NCBI RefSeq assembly: GCF_000988165.1
Contig: NW_020169361.1
Location: 1 to 22,430 of the forward strand
Length of the DNA stretch: 22,430 nucleotides
Direction: 5' to 3'
Source: Vairimorpha ceranae
Taxonomy: Eukaryota; Microsporidia; Nosematidae
Shown here: positions 8,533-17,041 of the stretch, one piece after another
Layout of the letters: every line of letters starts with the position of its first letter
Position numbering within the stretch: the first letter of the stretch is position 1
The notes under the pieces: model-generated
Databases searched by the model: none
Told to the model about the DNA's origin: nothing
What the model saw: the letters and a program-made list of their open reading frames with translations, nothing else
Program-made: the position numbers and the translations under genes

Positions 8533-9645
8533 ATGATCAAAGGAAAATTTTTAAGTTGCTATGAAAAAGAACTAATAGATGCTTTTACATATCAGGTAAA
8601 TGCTTTAGTCAAATAATTAATTTATTAAAAGAAGTATGACAGCAATAAAAAATTGTGTAACAGTTAAAAACAAATCTTAATCTATGCTAAAACAAGCAGC
8701 AAATCCACACTTTCTATAAAAGTTTCAACAAAATTCTAAAAATGACAACAAATAAAACTATTGCCGTAAAAAAAAATCAAATCTGAACTAGATTTAAATG
8801 TTTCTGTGGTAATGTTTTCTACGTGAATTATTTTCTTCTCTTCTTAAAAATTTTTAGTATAAAATTTGATTTTTTATCTAATTCCAATTAATTATAAAAA
8901 TAAAAATAAACAACACAGCTGAAGGGCTTCTCTCAGGAGACACGTTGTGGACCCATAAGGGCAATTAAATATACGTAACTGTAATAAATTCTTTACCACA
9001 GGCAGAGTGACACTCATAATAAATGTTCATAGCTCTGGTCGCCTGCCTGCCAACACTGCCAGAGTTTCTAAATTTACATTATTGTGGACAATAAAAAATA
9101 AAAAAAATATAGTTCATAAGAAACTAAAACAAAACTCGTAATTAACAGAATCCCATAATTTTAAATGGTTCCTTGGACAGATAAATGGCATAAAGTAATT
9201 TTCTTAGATAAAAAAAAAAATAATTTAAGGTAAGCCTGATGATTTAAATACTATTGGCATCATTTAGATTATGAAAGTCTTTCTTACAGCCAAAGAGTCC
9301 AAGGCGGTGATGACATTATGATTTGGGTCAGTTTTTGTTCCAATGAGCAATTAATAATTCAAATAATAATTAATAAAATGATTAATTAATCGCACTGTAA
9401 AATGCACGAAACACCTTTAAAAGCTTTTGTTGAAGAAAAAAATTGGAAATAAGTTTAATAATTGTACGTTTATTTTTCACCAAGACAATGTTCCACGCCA
9501 TCGTACGCATTCAACATAAGTATGGTTATAGTTTACAGTTTCAATTAAATGCACAGATAAGCCTCCCCTAAGTCCAAATTTAAATCCTGTTGAGAATCTT
9601 TGTGTAGAAATGTAAAAAATAATATATAAAAGCAGTAAGCAGTAC
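8533..9645 (+). pseudogene. Decayed Tc1/mariner-like transposase of the second element
   Basis: An N-terminal helix-turn-helix remnant (KFLSCYEKELIDAF) starts near 8540. The catalytic core is readable from WTDKWHKVIFLD near 9175, continues as FKYYWHHLDYES near 9240-9280 and QGGDDIMIWVSF near 9300-9335, then HQDNVPRHR near 9480 with the second Asp, and SPNLNPVENL near 9570-9605 with the final Glu. The motif order is that of Tc1/mariner enzymes carrying the YYWHDLR and GGG..MVWG signatures. The gap from the DN Asp to the Glu is 35 residues as read, but in-frame stops lie between them, so small indels may have altered it. Multiple stops and frameshifts make it inactive. Confidence 0.8.
8910..9070. 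other. GC-richer patch inside the second Tc1-like element
   Basis: Composition changes sharply at 8914 and back near 9070. The patch contains CTGAAGGGCTTCTCTCAGG and, at its far end, GCTCTGG paired with CCAGAG around a C-rich loop (about 9030-9067). It lies between the helix-turn-helix and catalytic parts of the dead transposase and matches neither. It may be a nested insertion or foreign DNA. No coding frame or tRNA-like boxes were found. Confidence 0.4.
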
Positions 9646-9806
9646 AATAATTACCAAAAACTATATTCTGCAATACTAATAATATGAATTAGCATCCCTT
9701 CATAAAATTTGTTACAGTATATTAATGAATTGTAAAAATGTATAATTATAGTGATAAAAAAGAAATAAGATCACTAAATTAATTTTTTCTTATTTTTTAA
9801 GTACAC

Positions 9807-10279
9807 AATTATTTTTTTTAAAAAACTTATAACAACACATCCTTAATATATAAATTTAAAAACATAGAAATAAAAAACGTACTAAAAATAATATTTATGC
9901 AAGATTCATTAACTTTATACTATTGTTTTTGTTCATAATTTAAGTATAGAATTTTTTACGTTTAATTTAAATCTAAATTATTTTTTATAAATTAAAATAA
10001 TAACTAAATGTAAATATAAAAAACTTAATTTTTTTACAAATAATATACTTATTTATATTCAATTTTGGCACCGGTATTATCGTTCTGACACGATATTTTA
10101 TTGAAAAAAATCAAAAATTCTTAATTGACCTATAGTGAGATTATTTGAAAAATAATTCAAATTAATAAATTCTGTACTTTTTATTTAAGCTTGATTTCTA
10201 CTCTTATCTTTCTTATTTAACGTTTATTGTACTGGCAAAAGTAAATTTTTTTGCTGTCATAACGTTTTGATGCGCACTG
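9807..10279 (-). repeat. Right long terminal inverted repeat, second Tc1-like element
   Basis: Partner of 8052-8524, ending GATGCGCACTG directly before TA. Its inner site is more diverged than that of the left copy. Confidence 0.88.
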
Positions 10280-10331
10280 TAGTGATATATATAAAATAAA
10301 AACAAATATAAACTCTATTACAAAAGTTAAT

Positions 10332-10403
10332 GTTCGCGTGGCCCAATGGTAAGGCGTGGCTCTCCTAAAGCCAAGATTGTGGGTTCGAGTCCCATCGCGA
10401 ACG
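10332..10403 (+). tRNA. tRNA-Arg, anticodon CCT
   Basis: The acceptor arm pairs GTTCGCG (10332-10338) with CGCGAAC (10396-10402), seven perfect pairs, and G10403 is the discriminator base. The anticodon stem TGGCT/AGCCA encloses loop CTCCTAA, giving anticodon CCT, which reads AGG (Arg). The T arm GTGGG/CCCAT encloses TTCGAGT. Internal Pol III boxes are present: box A-like TGGCCCAATGG and box B GGTTCGAGTCC. There is no intron. It sits about 50 bases outside the second Tc1-like element and ends one base before the stop codon of the opposing gene. Confidence 0.96.
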
Positions 10404-10404
10404 G

Positions 10405-11079
10405 TTAGAACAAATTTTGTGAAAATTCTTCATAATTTTGATTTAAAATATCTTGTAAAATTGTTTCTTGTATTGTTCCGTCAAGCACGGTTTCCTGATT
10501 TTCTAACTTAATCATAAATTTTCCTAATCCTTTTGCATTTAGTAATTTAAGCTTTATAAAAAAAATTCTATGCTTTTTACTAAGAATAAAAGGTATTCTT
10601 TCTAAGAAATCTTCTTTTGTAAAACTTCGAGCTTCACTATGAAGATTAATACTCAATAAATTATTTTCATTTTTGTAAATCGTTATCAACAATGTCATAA
10701 GAATACCATCTAAAAATGGTTTAAAATATAAATGTAAATATTCTATAAATGTACTGTAAAGATTATTTATGTCAAACTGTTCATATGGTATATTTATATT
10801 ATTGTAAAGTGCCATTACAAGTTTATTATCTGATGCGCCCGTAATTACAGTTTTGTTTTTAAGAAAATCCATTAAATTAAACAAACTGTCGGTTAATTCA
10901 CTGTAGTCACAAAAACCACATGTTATAACTTTAAACCAATCTTTAATATAAAGATCATAAAAACTCAGATAATTATTTTCATTTTTTATAAATCTGATAC
11001 ATGACATTCTTAAAAGTTCTTGTTCTTCGTTTGTCAGAGTGTTGTATTGTACTTTCTTAGTTTGTTCGTTTATTAACAT
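10405..11079 (-). CDS. Hypothetical protein, possibly a divergent RhoGAP-like domain
   Basis: The product from the Met at 11079 is 224 residues. A longer frame could start at 11142, but that would overlap the opposing PUF6-like gene by 37 bases, so the inner Met is preferred. The stretch from TVITGASDNKLVMALYNN to INNLYSTFIEYLHLYFKPFL loosely recalls the RhoGAP order of a Gly-containing turn, a helix, and a helix ending in a Pro before a Leu-rich segment. The catalytic Arg and key Asn of that family are not evident, so this is only a weak suggestion. There is no signal peptide or membrane segment. Divergent transcription from the PUF6-like gene across 26 bases implies a shared promoter; GGG at 11102-11104 (read on this strand) may act as its start signal. 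The stop lies one base from tRNA-Arg. Confidence 0.75.
   Translation of the reverse strand: MLINEQTKKVQYNTLTNEEQELLRMSCIRFIKNENNYLSFYDLYIKDWFKVITCGFCDYSELTDSLFNLMDFLKNKTVITGASDNKLVMALYNNINIPYEQFDINNLYSTFIEYLHLYFKPFLDGILMTLLITIYKNENNLLSINLHSEARSFTKEDFLERIPFILSKKHRIFFIKLKLLNAKGLGKFMIKLENQETVLDGTIQETILQDILNQNYEEFSQNLF
10415..10418 (+). terminator. Pol III T-run terminator of tRNA-Arg, inside the opposing gene
   Basis: The first run of four T after the tRNA occurs here, within the last codons of the minus-strand gene that ends at 10405. Confidence 0.5.
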
Positions 11080-11105
11080 TTTAAAATTAAAATATTTATA
11101 ACCCA
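11080..11105. promoter_or_regulatory. 26-bp bidirectional promoter with CCC/GGG signal
   Basis: The whole space between two divergent start codons reads TTTTAAAATTAAAATATTTA, then TAACCCAA. CCC at 11102-11104 is one base before the plus-strand ATG, and read on the other strand it is a GGG 22 bases before the minus-strand ATG. The AT-rich core resembles the AAATTT-like element described in microsporidia. Confidence 0.55.
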
Positions 11106-12635
11106 ATGCACAGCATAAAAAGGAAAAACAATCATAAAACACGTAAAGTAAAAAGACAAATTAAACAAGAAAAAGGAGTAGAAAACACGGTAAAGGAAAG
11201 CTTGAAACCAAATACACCTGCAATAAAAAATGTTGATGGTAGTATAAATAATGAAAAATACATGAAAAAAATAAATCAAAAAAACAAGAAGAATATTGAT
11301 TTTTTTGACGAAGTGCAAAGATTACTTAGAAATTCAAATTACGACAAAAAAAATTTAGAGCAAAAAATAGAAATAGCCTGGTTAGATGTTAAACCAAATT
11401 TTGTAAGTTTTATAAGGCAGAAAAGCATGTACAATAAGATTTCTGTTTTGTTTAACAAGGGAAATATGAATACAAAATATGATATTGTAAAAGCTACACT
11501 AAATAATATTTATGACATTAGTTGCCATGAACATTCTAAACGATTTATTTTAACTGTTGCTAAAGACAATAAAAAATTTTTAGTTTCAATTATAAAAAAA
11601 ATAACTCTGCTTAGTAGAAAGTTAGTTAGTAATAGAAATGGATTGTTTATTCTGGATGAAATATATAAAATTAGTAATAGAAAAAGCAGAAAAGAAATGA
11701 TTTATAATATTTTATATTTTTCAGATAAAATACAAGACAATTCAGATTTACAAGACTTTGAAAAAGAGGATTTGTCTGACAACAACATAAATACTAATGA
11801 AGATCTGTTATTGGATGCAGAAAACGATAATGGTTGTATTAACAAAGATAATATTGCACATTTTGATGCAGAACACATTTGTAACGGCGATACTACTGTT
11901 TCAAAAAATGTTGATTGTTCATGTACACCCGATATTTTAGAACGGAATAAAGCTTTAAACACTGGGCTTATAAAGAAGTTATCAAGCAAAAGGCTTTGGA
12001 AATATATATTTACACATGATTTACTTTGTGAATATTTAAAAGCTTATCCTAAAGATACACAATATATTCTTGATTTATTAATAAGAAACAAACAAATGAA
12101 TTTACTTCTTTGCACTTATAAAGGTCTTGAAGCTTGTCTTTTTATTCTTTCTATTGACAATGTATCAGAAATATTAAGAATACTGACTAAAAATTTTATG
12201 GATGTAGTAAATAATGAATATGGTTCTATATTTATATTAAAGATATTAGAACTTAACAGAAGTATAGAGAAAATAATTGACATTTACGTTGAAAATTACA
12301 GAGACATTTTTATTAATGAGGTTAGTATTTTACCTCTTATTTATATTTTTAATCAAGAGAAAAAATATTTTCCTACTTTATTTAATCAATTGCGAGAAAA
12401 AGATTTAATTAATACAAACAAGAATTATTTGCTTAGTAAATTTAAAAGTATAATTATTGAAAATTTAACTGTTTTTATGAATACCTTTTCTTGGATTTTG
12501 GTATATTTTTTTTGTAAAAAAGATAACGATGTAAAAAAACAAGTTTGTAAACTTTTAAATTCTGACAATTACATTAAAAATGAATTTAGCGAGAAGTTGA
12601 AAAAGAAAATGATAAAATATAAGTTATTTAAATAA
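11106..12635 (+). CDS. PUF6-like ribosome biogenesis protein with Pumilio-type helical repeats
   Basis: The 509-residue protein starts with a strongly basic tail (residues 1-60), as in nucleolar factors. From about residue 95 it reads like the N-terminal PUF repeats of the PUF6/PUM3 family: ISCHEHSKRFILTV aligns with the family's HDASRV.QTL segment, and LVSNRNGLFILDEIYKISNRKSRKEMI with its YG...V.KLL.YGS...R..I segment. An acidic Asn/Asp-rich insertion follows (about 205-262), and a second helical-repeat block fills 285-500 before a basic end. In yeast, Puf6 binds RNA, acts in 60S subunit assembly and represses translation of some mRNAs. Yeast Puf6 is about 650 residues, so this copy is shorter. 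Nop9, another PUF-type nucleolar protein, is the main alternative. The start is set by ACCCAATG. Its 3' end converges on the next gene with nine bases between stops. Confidence 0.6.
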   Translation: MHSIKRKNNHKTRKVKRQIKQEKGVENTVKESLKPNTPAIKNVDGSINNEKYMKKINQKNKKNIDFFDEVQRLLRNSNYDKKNLEQKIEIAWLDVKPNFVSFIRQKSMYNKISVLFNKGNMNTKYDIVKATLNNIYDISCHEHSKRFILTVAKDNKKFLVSIIKKITLLSRKLVSNRNGLFILDEIYKISNRKSRKEMIYNILYFSDKIQDNSDLQDFEKEDLSDNNINTNEDLLLDAENDNGCINKDNIAHFDAEHICNGDTTVSKNVDCSCTPDILERNKALNTGLIKKLSSKRLWKYIFTHDLLCEYLKAYPKDTQYILDLLIRNKQMNLLLCTYKGLEACLFILSIDNVSEILRILTKNFMDVVNNEYGSIFILKILELNRSIEKIIDIYVENYRDIFINEVSILPLIYIFNQEKKYFPTLFNQLREKDLINTNKNYLLSKFKSIIIENLTVFMNTFSWILVYFFCKKDNDVKKQVCKLLNSDNYIKNEFSEKLKKKMIKYKLFK

Positions 12636-12644
12636 ATTAATTTA

Positions 12645-13703
12645 TTAAACCACTTCTTTAGTATTGTTAAGTAGGGTATGTAAATCCATGTTTTGATGCT
12701 TTAACCCTTGTTTTTTCAAATGTGAAGATTTTTTTAGTTGACTTTTATGATGACTTTTATGATGATCTTTTTTATGATGCTTTAACTTTTTAATATCTTT
12801 TCTACTGCCTTCTTTGAGTCCAATTTTTGGGACAAACTTTTCTCTTTTCTTTGATTTCTCAACAATATTTCCTATCGAATCATTTTCATCTTCTTCAGAA
12901 AGAGTTTTATCAGTGCCTAGATAATCACTGGGCAAGGTAGTTTTATTTACGCTTATAATATTTTCTGTAGTAAGCATTTTTTTTGGTTTTAAGTCTTTTT
13001 TAGGTAAATCAAGATCATTTACACCTAAAACTTCCTTCATCTGTTTTTCATCAGCAATTTTTTTTAATTTGTAATCTTCTGGTTCTTCTGTTTCAATATT
13101 AACAATTTTAGAGTAATCTTTTCCATTATTTAGTTCATTGGGTTTGATTTGCAATTTTGCAGGAGTAAATTTAATTGGTTCAAATTTCTCTTCTTTAGGT
13201 TTCTCAGGATTGGTAAAAGCTTTGTTAAAACTATTTGAAACGTCTCCAGATTCGTTTCCTTTGTTTTTTGAAGGTGTTTCTTTTATAGAAACTGGATCAC
13301 CAAATTCTCCTTTAACACCTGGTGTAGACTTTTTTCCAATTTTCTCTTCAGGTTCTTTTTCACCAACCTGTTCTTTTTTATTTTTCCATCCTAATCTTTG
13401 ATTTAAACCATCTAATCCGACCCACATGTTTTTCTTCAAAGAATCAAATTTTAGTAAATTATTAAATTTTAAGTCATTTGTTAGTAATGCTGCTTCTTCC
13501 TGTGGTGGATTGCTTGCAGGACTACTTTCAGGAGTTTCAGTAGTGGGAGTAGGATTATTGTCACCAGAAGGTATAGCACTGGGAGTACCGCCAGTCATTG
13601 TGTTTAGTATACTATTTCTAGAGCTTGCATCGATTGTAAATAGTCTATACAATATACCGATAAATAGTGCCAGTAGTAAACAGAAAAAAATAAACCCGAT
13701 CAT
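12645..13703 (-). CDS. Membrane-anchored or secreted low-complexity protein with His/Lys-rich tail
   Basis: The 352-residue product opens with a hydrophobic helix (MIGFIFFCLLLALFIGILYRL), either a signal anchor or a signal peptide. Residues of about 35-70 are Pro/Ser/Thr/Gly-rich (TGGTPSAIPSG, TPTTETPESSP). The middle is charged and Lys/Glu-rich with repeated KKxxPK-like patches. The segment from about 306 to 336 is dense in His and Lys (KHHKKDHHKSHHKS). I recognise no family. The low complexity makes a structured enzyme unlikely. A role at the cell surface, spore wall or in metal binding can be imagined, but the sequence does not show it. Unlike most genes here it has no C- or G-run directly upstream of its ATG. 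GGG occurs at codon 3 instead. Confidence 0.75.
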   Translation of the reverse strand: MIGFIFFCLLLALFIGILYRLFTIDASSRNSILNTMTGGTPSAIPSGDNNPTPTTETPESSPASNPPQEEAALLTNDLKFNNLLKFDSLKKNMWVGLDGLNQRLGWKNKKEQVGEKEPEEKIGKKSTPGVKGEFGDPVSIKETPSKNKGNESGDVSNSFNKAFTNPEKPKEEKFEPIKFTPAKLQIKPNELNNGKDYSKIVNIETEEPEDYKLKKIADEKQMKEVLGVNDLDLPKKDLKPKKMLTTENIISVNKTTLPSDYLGTDKTLSEEDENDSIGNIVEKSKKREKFVPKIGLKEGSRKDIKKLKHHKKDHHKSHHKSQLKKSSHLKKQGLKHQNMDLHTLLNNTKEVV

Positions 13704-14310
13704 AGTTTGTTTTTGTAAAATTTATTAAGTAATTTATGTTTCAAAAAAAAGCATTGATTGGTTATTTCTTAAACATGTGACAAAAATATGTTTTAAAAAT
13801 AGTACTACATTTAAGTTAAAGAATATAAATTTTAGAATGTTTAATAAAATTAGTATTTTTTTTTCAATTTGACTTACTTCTTATTTTCTAAAAATTTTTC
13901 GACAGAATAATAATTGTTGTACAGTTTAGTGAAGAAGGAAAATAAAATAAATTATGTTGTTGGATGATAATTTAATTGTAATGTTAAATTTTAATTTAAG
14001 AATTTTTTTAATTTCAAAAAAATTGTAAATATTTTAATTAAAAGTATAATTGTTGGAAAATAAATTTAAATACAATTCTTAAAGTTATATTATGTACTTT
14101 CTAGTTTAGTTAATACTACTCTAACAAATTTTAAAATATAAAAATGTTTCTTATAATTGATACAAAATAAATAATTATTTATAACAATAAATACTAGTGA
14201 AGATTTTATTTAAAATTTAATGAAAGTTTGTTGTAATAACTAAATAATTCATATGATAGAATATTATTTATAAGGCTATTTTTATTTGTATACTAATAAA
14301 TTAACAAAAA
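13704..14310. other. Intergenic region upstream of SEC24, first part
   Basis: AT-rich sequence without open frames or RNA signatures that I can support. It contains the unrecognised promoter of the minus-strand gene ending at 12645. Confidence 0.4.
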
Positions 14311-14410
14311 ATGTAGTAACTTTGTACGCCGTTACTGAGAGACTTGCCCTCAGAGTCTTTGTGCATTTAGATACAAAATTAAGACTTTACGATATTTTCT
14401 TTAAGACTAC
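14311..14410 (+). ncRNA. Candidate structured RNA, unclassified
   Basis: Consecutive possible hairpins lie in a locally GC-richer patch. AGTAAC (14315-14320) pairs with GTTACT (14331-14336). CTGAG (14335-14339) pairs with CTCAG (14349-14353). AGTCTT (14354-14359) pairs with AAGACT (14381-14386), with an inner TGT/ACA extension. An alternative stem, AGACT/AGTCT (14340-14344/14354-14358), would compete with the second and third. I cannot match it to a snRNA, snoRNA, RNase P or SRP RNA. Short stems also arise by chance, so this is tentative. Confidence 0.25.
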
Positions 14411-14694
14411 TTTTTAATGTACATTTACTTATTAGAGCAATAAAATATTATCTTGTGTACATGTTATTATTTGATGCCACCCCACCACGTCACAAAATAA
14501 GAACCTATATTCTCTTTAAAGTTGTACTTTGTTCTATTGACTGGTAAGAATAAAAATTTTTAAATTTTTTTGTTTAAGTCAATAGGAAATTAAAAAGATG
14601 TACTTCATACTTTTACTATAAAATTTCATACCTTTTTATCAATAAGTTAATTCACGCATCATTTAGTTTTCTTAAATCCTTTGTATATTTTTAG

Positions 14695-14697
14695 CCC
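14695..14697 (+). promoter_or_regulatory. CCC-like start signal of SEC24
   Basis: TTAGCCCTTATTTATG places CCC six bases before the ATG at 14704, supporting that start codon. Confidence 0.6.
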
Positions 14698-14703
14698 TTA
14701 TTT

Positions 14704-16710
14704 ATGAACACAAAAAATACTTTTACAAGTGCTACGTTTCCAAAAGCAAGTGAGATGAATAATAAACCAAAAATTAAAGTACCTGATTTGAGTAGTGAAC
14801 TGTACAAAGACCAAAAAATATTTTATCAATTTGATACTTCTATTATTCCTCCACCTTTATCAACCACATCATGTTTTATACATGAAACAACTAATAGTGA
14901 TCCACATTTAATACGCAGTACAATGTACGCTCTGCCCGACACAGTAAAATTTTTTGAAAATTTAAATATTCCACTGGGAATTGTTGTGACACCTTTTAAC
15001 TTTAAAAGTGACTGTAGACGTAGTTTACAATACTCTATTAGATGTATTAATTGTACTTCGTATGCTAATATACATTGGAAAATTAAAAATGATAAAGTTT
15101 ACTGTAATATTTGTAAATATCCTAATCCAATAGAAAAGATATGTAATGACTATGAGCAACTTAACAGTGTGTTAAAATACCCCACATACGAATTAAATAA
15201 TGTATATGAACCTACTTATGAATATAAAAATATGGTTGATTCGGAATATTTTCAAAAAATTTTATTTAAACATCCTGTTTTTGTACTTGTGTTTGACACG
15301 TCGTACACATTTAGAGAAGAAAATATCGATGAAATTATTAATGTTATAAAAAACGAAACTTTTCAGACACTATATAAAAAGGTAGTATTTATTAAAGGAT
15401 ATAGTATTTATAGTACTACGAACTATAAAGATATTCTTGAATATTCTTTAGAGCTTTCTCCATTTATTCCACCAGATGTTTTTTTAGAAACAGAAAGAAT
15501 AAGCGAAGACTTTTTACTTTCCATTTTTAAAAGAAAAAGTGATGCAATAACAAAAGATAAAAAGGATTGTAAAAATATACAAAACATTTTAACAAAAATA
15601 TCGCGATATTCTTATGGGTCTAAAGTTATCGTCTTTTCAGATAATATAACAACTATTGAAAATATTCCTTCTATGACAATATACTATATTTCTCCATTTT
15701 CTAGGTATAAAAATGATTTATACAGAATATGTTGTACTGAGACATTTTTTAATGTATCTGTAGAAGTGAAAACTTCTAACGGTATTGCTAAAAATGCAGT
15801 ATACACAGATGCTAAAGTAGAAAATATTACTAACGTAGAGATAGCAAGTATGGATTGCAATAGTTCTGTGGCTTATACTTTTTTTATTGACGAATATATT
15901 ACTGATGCTAAAGCGTATATACAAGTTTTTTTAAATTACTTTACATATGAAGGAGAATACAAAACATTAGTGCTTAATCAATCGTATAAAGTAAGTAAAC
16001 ATCCTTACGACATATTTAACGGAATTTCTTTTGATACTTTATTCGCTTGTTTCTGTAAGTATATTTGTAAAGAGGTTTATAATATTAAACACGTCGAAGA
16101 AATGATTTGTAAGTTTTTGAAATTTTACAGATCGTCTAGCGTTAAAGATATCTCGATAACACAATTCGTATTACCCGAATCCGCTAAATTGTTACCTGTT
16201 TTATATCAAGCACTTGTAAAAAACAATATTTTTAATATATCAAATATGGCAGCAGGGAAGCGGAAAGATGATATTAATAATTTAATAAAATTTTCTGTCG
16301 AGCAAACTCTCAGATTTTTTTATCCTAGATTATTTACATTAACAGATTATTATGTAGATCAAGACTTAGCTAAAATTCAGTATTTGAAGCTTAGCATGAA
16401 CGTAATAGATTCTAATGAAATATTTGTTCTAGAAAATGGACAAAAAATTTTTTTATACATCGGAAAAGGTGTTGATCCTTGTCTTAAAGAAGCTTTATTT
16501 AAAAATGAAGAAGAATATGCTATTTTAATGAAATTAGTAGATGACATTAATGGAACGTATGGCTACGAGCTACCTATTGTAGTAATAGAAGAAGGAAAGA
16601 GCCCAGGTGAGGCCGAATTTATTGGATATATGATTGAAGATAATATGAATGGTGTATGCAGTTACTACGATTATGTATGTGAACTACATTTTAAAGTTCA
16701 AAGAATATAA
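14704..16710 (+). CDS. SEC24: COPII coat protein SEC24
   Basis: SEC24 is the cargo-binding subunit of the inner COPII coat. It partners with SEC23 and SAR1 to bud vesicles from the ER. The 668-residue product shows the family's domain order. The entry segment LPDTVKFFENLNIPLGIVVTPF precedes a zinc finger with Cys114, Cys117, Cys134 and Cys137 (RCINC and YCNIC). The trunk (vWA-like) domain starts near HPVFVLVFDTSY at about residue 194. Beta-sandwich and helical regions follow. The C-terminal gelsolin-like domain contains NEIFVLENGQKIFLYIGKG, matching the family's LF.LDNG...FLW.G segment. Yeast Sec24 is about 926 residues; most of the loss here is the Pro/Gln-rich N-terminal tail. SEC23 is the nearest alternative, but the RC..C..Y.N zinc-finger context and the LPLG entry segment favour SEC24. 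Confidence 0.92.
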   Translation: MNTKNTFTSATFPKASEMNNKPKIKVPDLSSELYKDQKIFYQFDTSIIPPPLSTTSCFIHETTNSDPHLIRSTMYALPDTVKFFENLNIPLGIVVTPFNFKSDCRRSLQYSIRCINCTSYANIHWKIKNDKVYCNICKYPNPIEKICNDYEQLNSVLKYPTYELNNVYEPTYEYKNMVDSEYFQKILFKHPVFVLVFDTSYTFREENIDEIINVIKNETFQTLYKKVVFIKGYSIYSTTNYKDILEYSLELSPFIPPDVFLETERISEDFLLSIFKRKSDAITKDKKDCKNIQNILTKISRYSYGSKVIVFSDNITTIENIPSMTIYYISPFSRYKNDLYRICCTETFFNVSVEVKTSNGIAKNAVYTDAKVENITNVEIASMDCNSSVAYTFFIDEYITDAKAYIQVFLNYFTYEGEYKTLVLNQSYKVSKHPYDIFNGISFDTLFACFCKYICKEVYNIKHVEEMICKFLKFYRSSSVKDISITQFVLPESAKLLPVLYQALVKNNIFNISNMAAGKRKDDINNLIKFSVEQTLRFFYPRLFTLTDYYVDQDLAKIQYLKLSMNVIDSNEIFVLENGQKIFLYIGKGVDPCLKEALFKNEEEYAILMKLVDDINGTYGYELPIVVIEEGKSPGEAEFIGYMIEDNMNGVCSYYDYVCELHFKVQRI

Positions 16711-16811
16711 AAATAAATGTGTTTTCTATTATTGATCTTTTTTATTTTGTTTCATAAGTTTAGTAATAAATCTCTTTCATCTATTTTTTTTGCTGATAAA
16801 ATTTTAATATT
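16711..16811. other. 3' flank of SEC24
   Basis: Short AT-rich stretch with long T-runs leading into the tandem repeat. No gene. Confidence 0.4.
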
Positions 16812-17041
16812 TAACCTAAAAAAAGTATGTTTTTTTTTAGTAAAAAGCTTTGTGTACTCAAATGATGTAAAAAGTTTTTAATTAAATTTAACTTAAAAAA
16901 ATATGTTTATTTTTTTAATAAAGAACTTTGTGTTTTAAATAATATAAAAGTTTTTAATTAAATTTGACCTAAAAAAATTATGTTTATTTTTTAATAAAAA
17001 TCTTCGTGTATTTAAATAACGTAAAAAATTTTTAATTAAAA
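16812..17041 (+). repeat. Three tandem copies of a 76-77-bp unit
   Basis: Units at 16812-16888, 16889-16964 and 16965-17041 each begin T[AG]AC[CT]TAAAAAAA, contain TATGTTT, then a CTTTGTGT-like or CTTCGTGT box, and end GTTTTTAATTAAA or close to it. The copies differ at perhaps 15-20% of positions. They may be a decayed minisatellite, as no flanking target duplication is seen. Confidence 0.8.

Larger units (their letters stand above)
8052..10279 (+). mobile_element. Second Tc1/mariner-like transposon with inverted repeats of about 470 bp, inactive
   Basis: Both ends read CAGTGCGCATCAAAACGTTA inward, next to TA at 8050-8051 and 10280-10281. The inverted repeats pair 8052-8524 with 9807-10279 almost continuously. 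A diverged copy of the tip motif, TGCGTTAAAACGTTAAGGC, recurs inside the left repeat at 8238-8256, so the repeat again carries an outer and an inner site. The centre holds a broken transposase on the plus strand and a GC-richer patch at 8910-9070. Total length is 2228 bp. It differs in tip sequence and transposase type from the element at 340-1797. Confidence 0.88.

Noticed and set aside
10405..11142. Longer version of the unknown minus-strand gene starting at 11142
   Set aside because: It would overlap the opposing PUF6-like coding region; the first 21 residues are Cys/Phe/Tyr-rich readthrough of that gene's antisense.
13138..13728. Plus-strand open frames opposite the His/Lys-rich gene
   Set aside because: They are antisense shadows of a low-complexity gene on the minus strand, without start signals or protein-like features.
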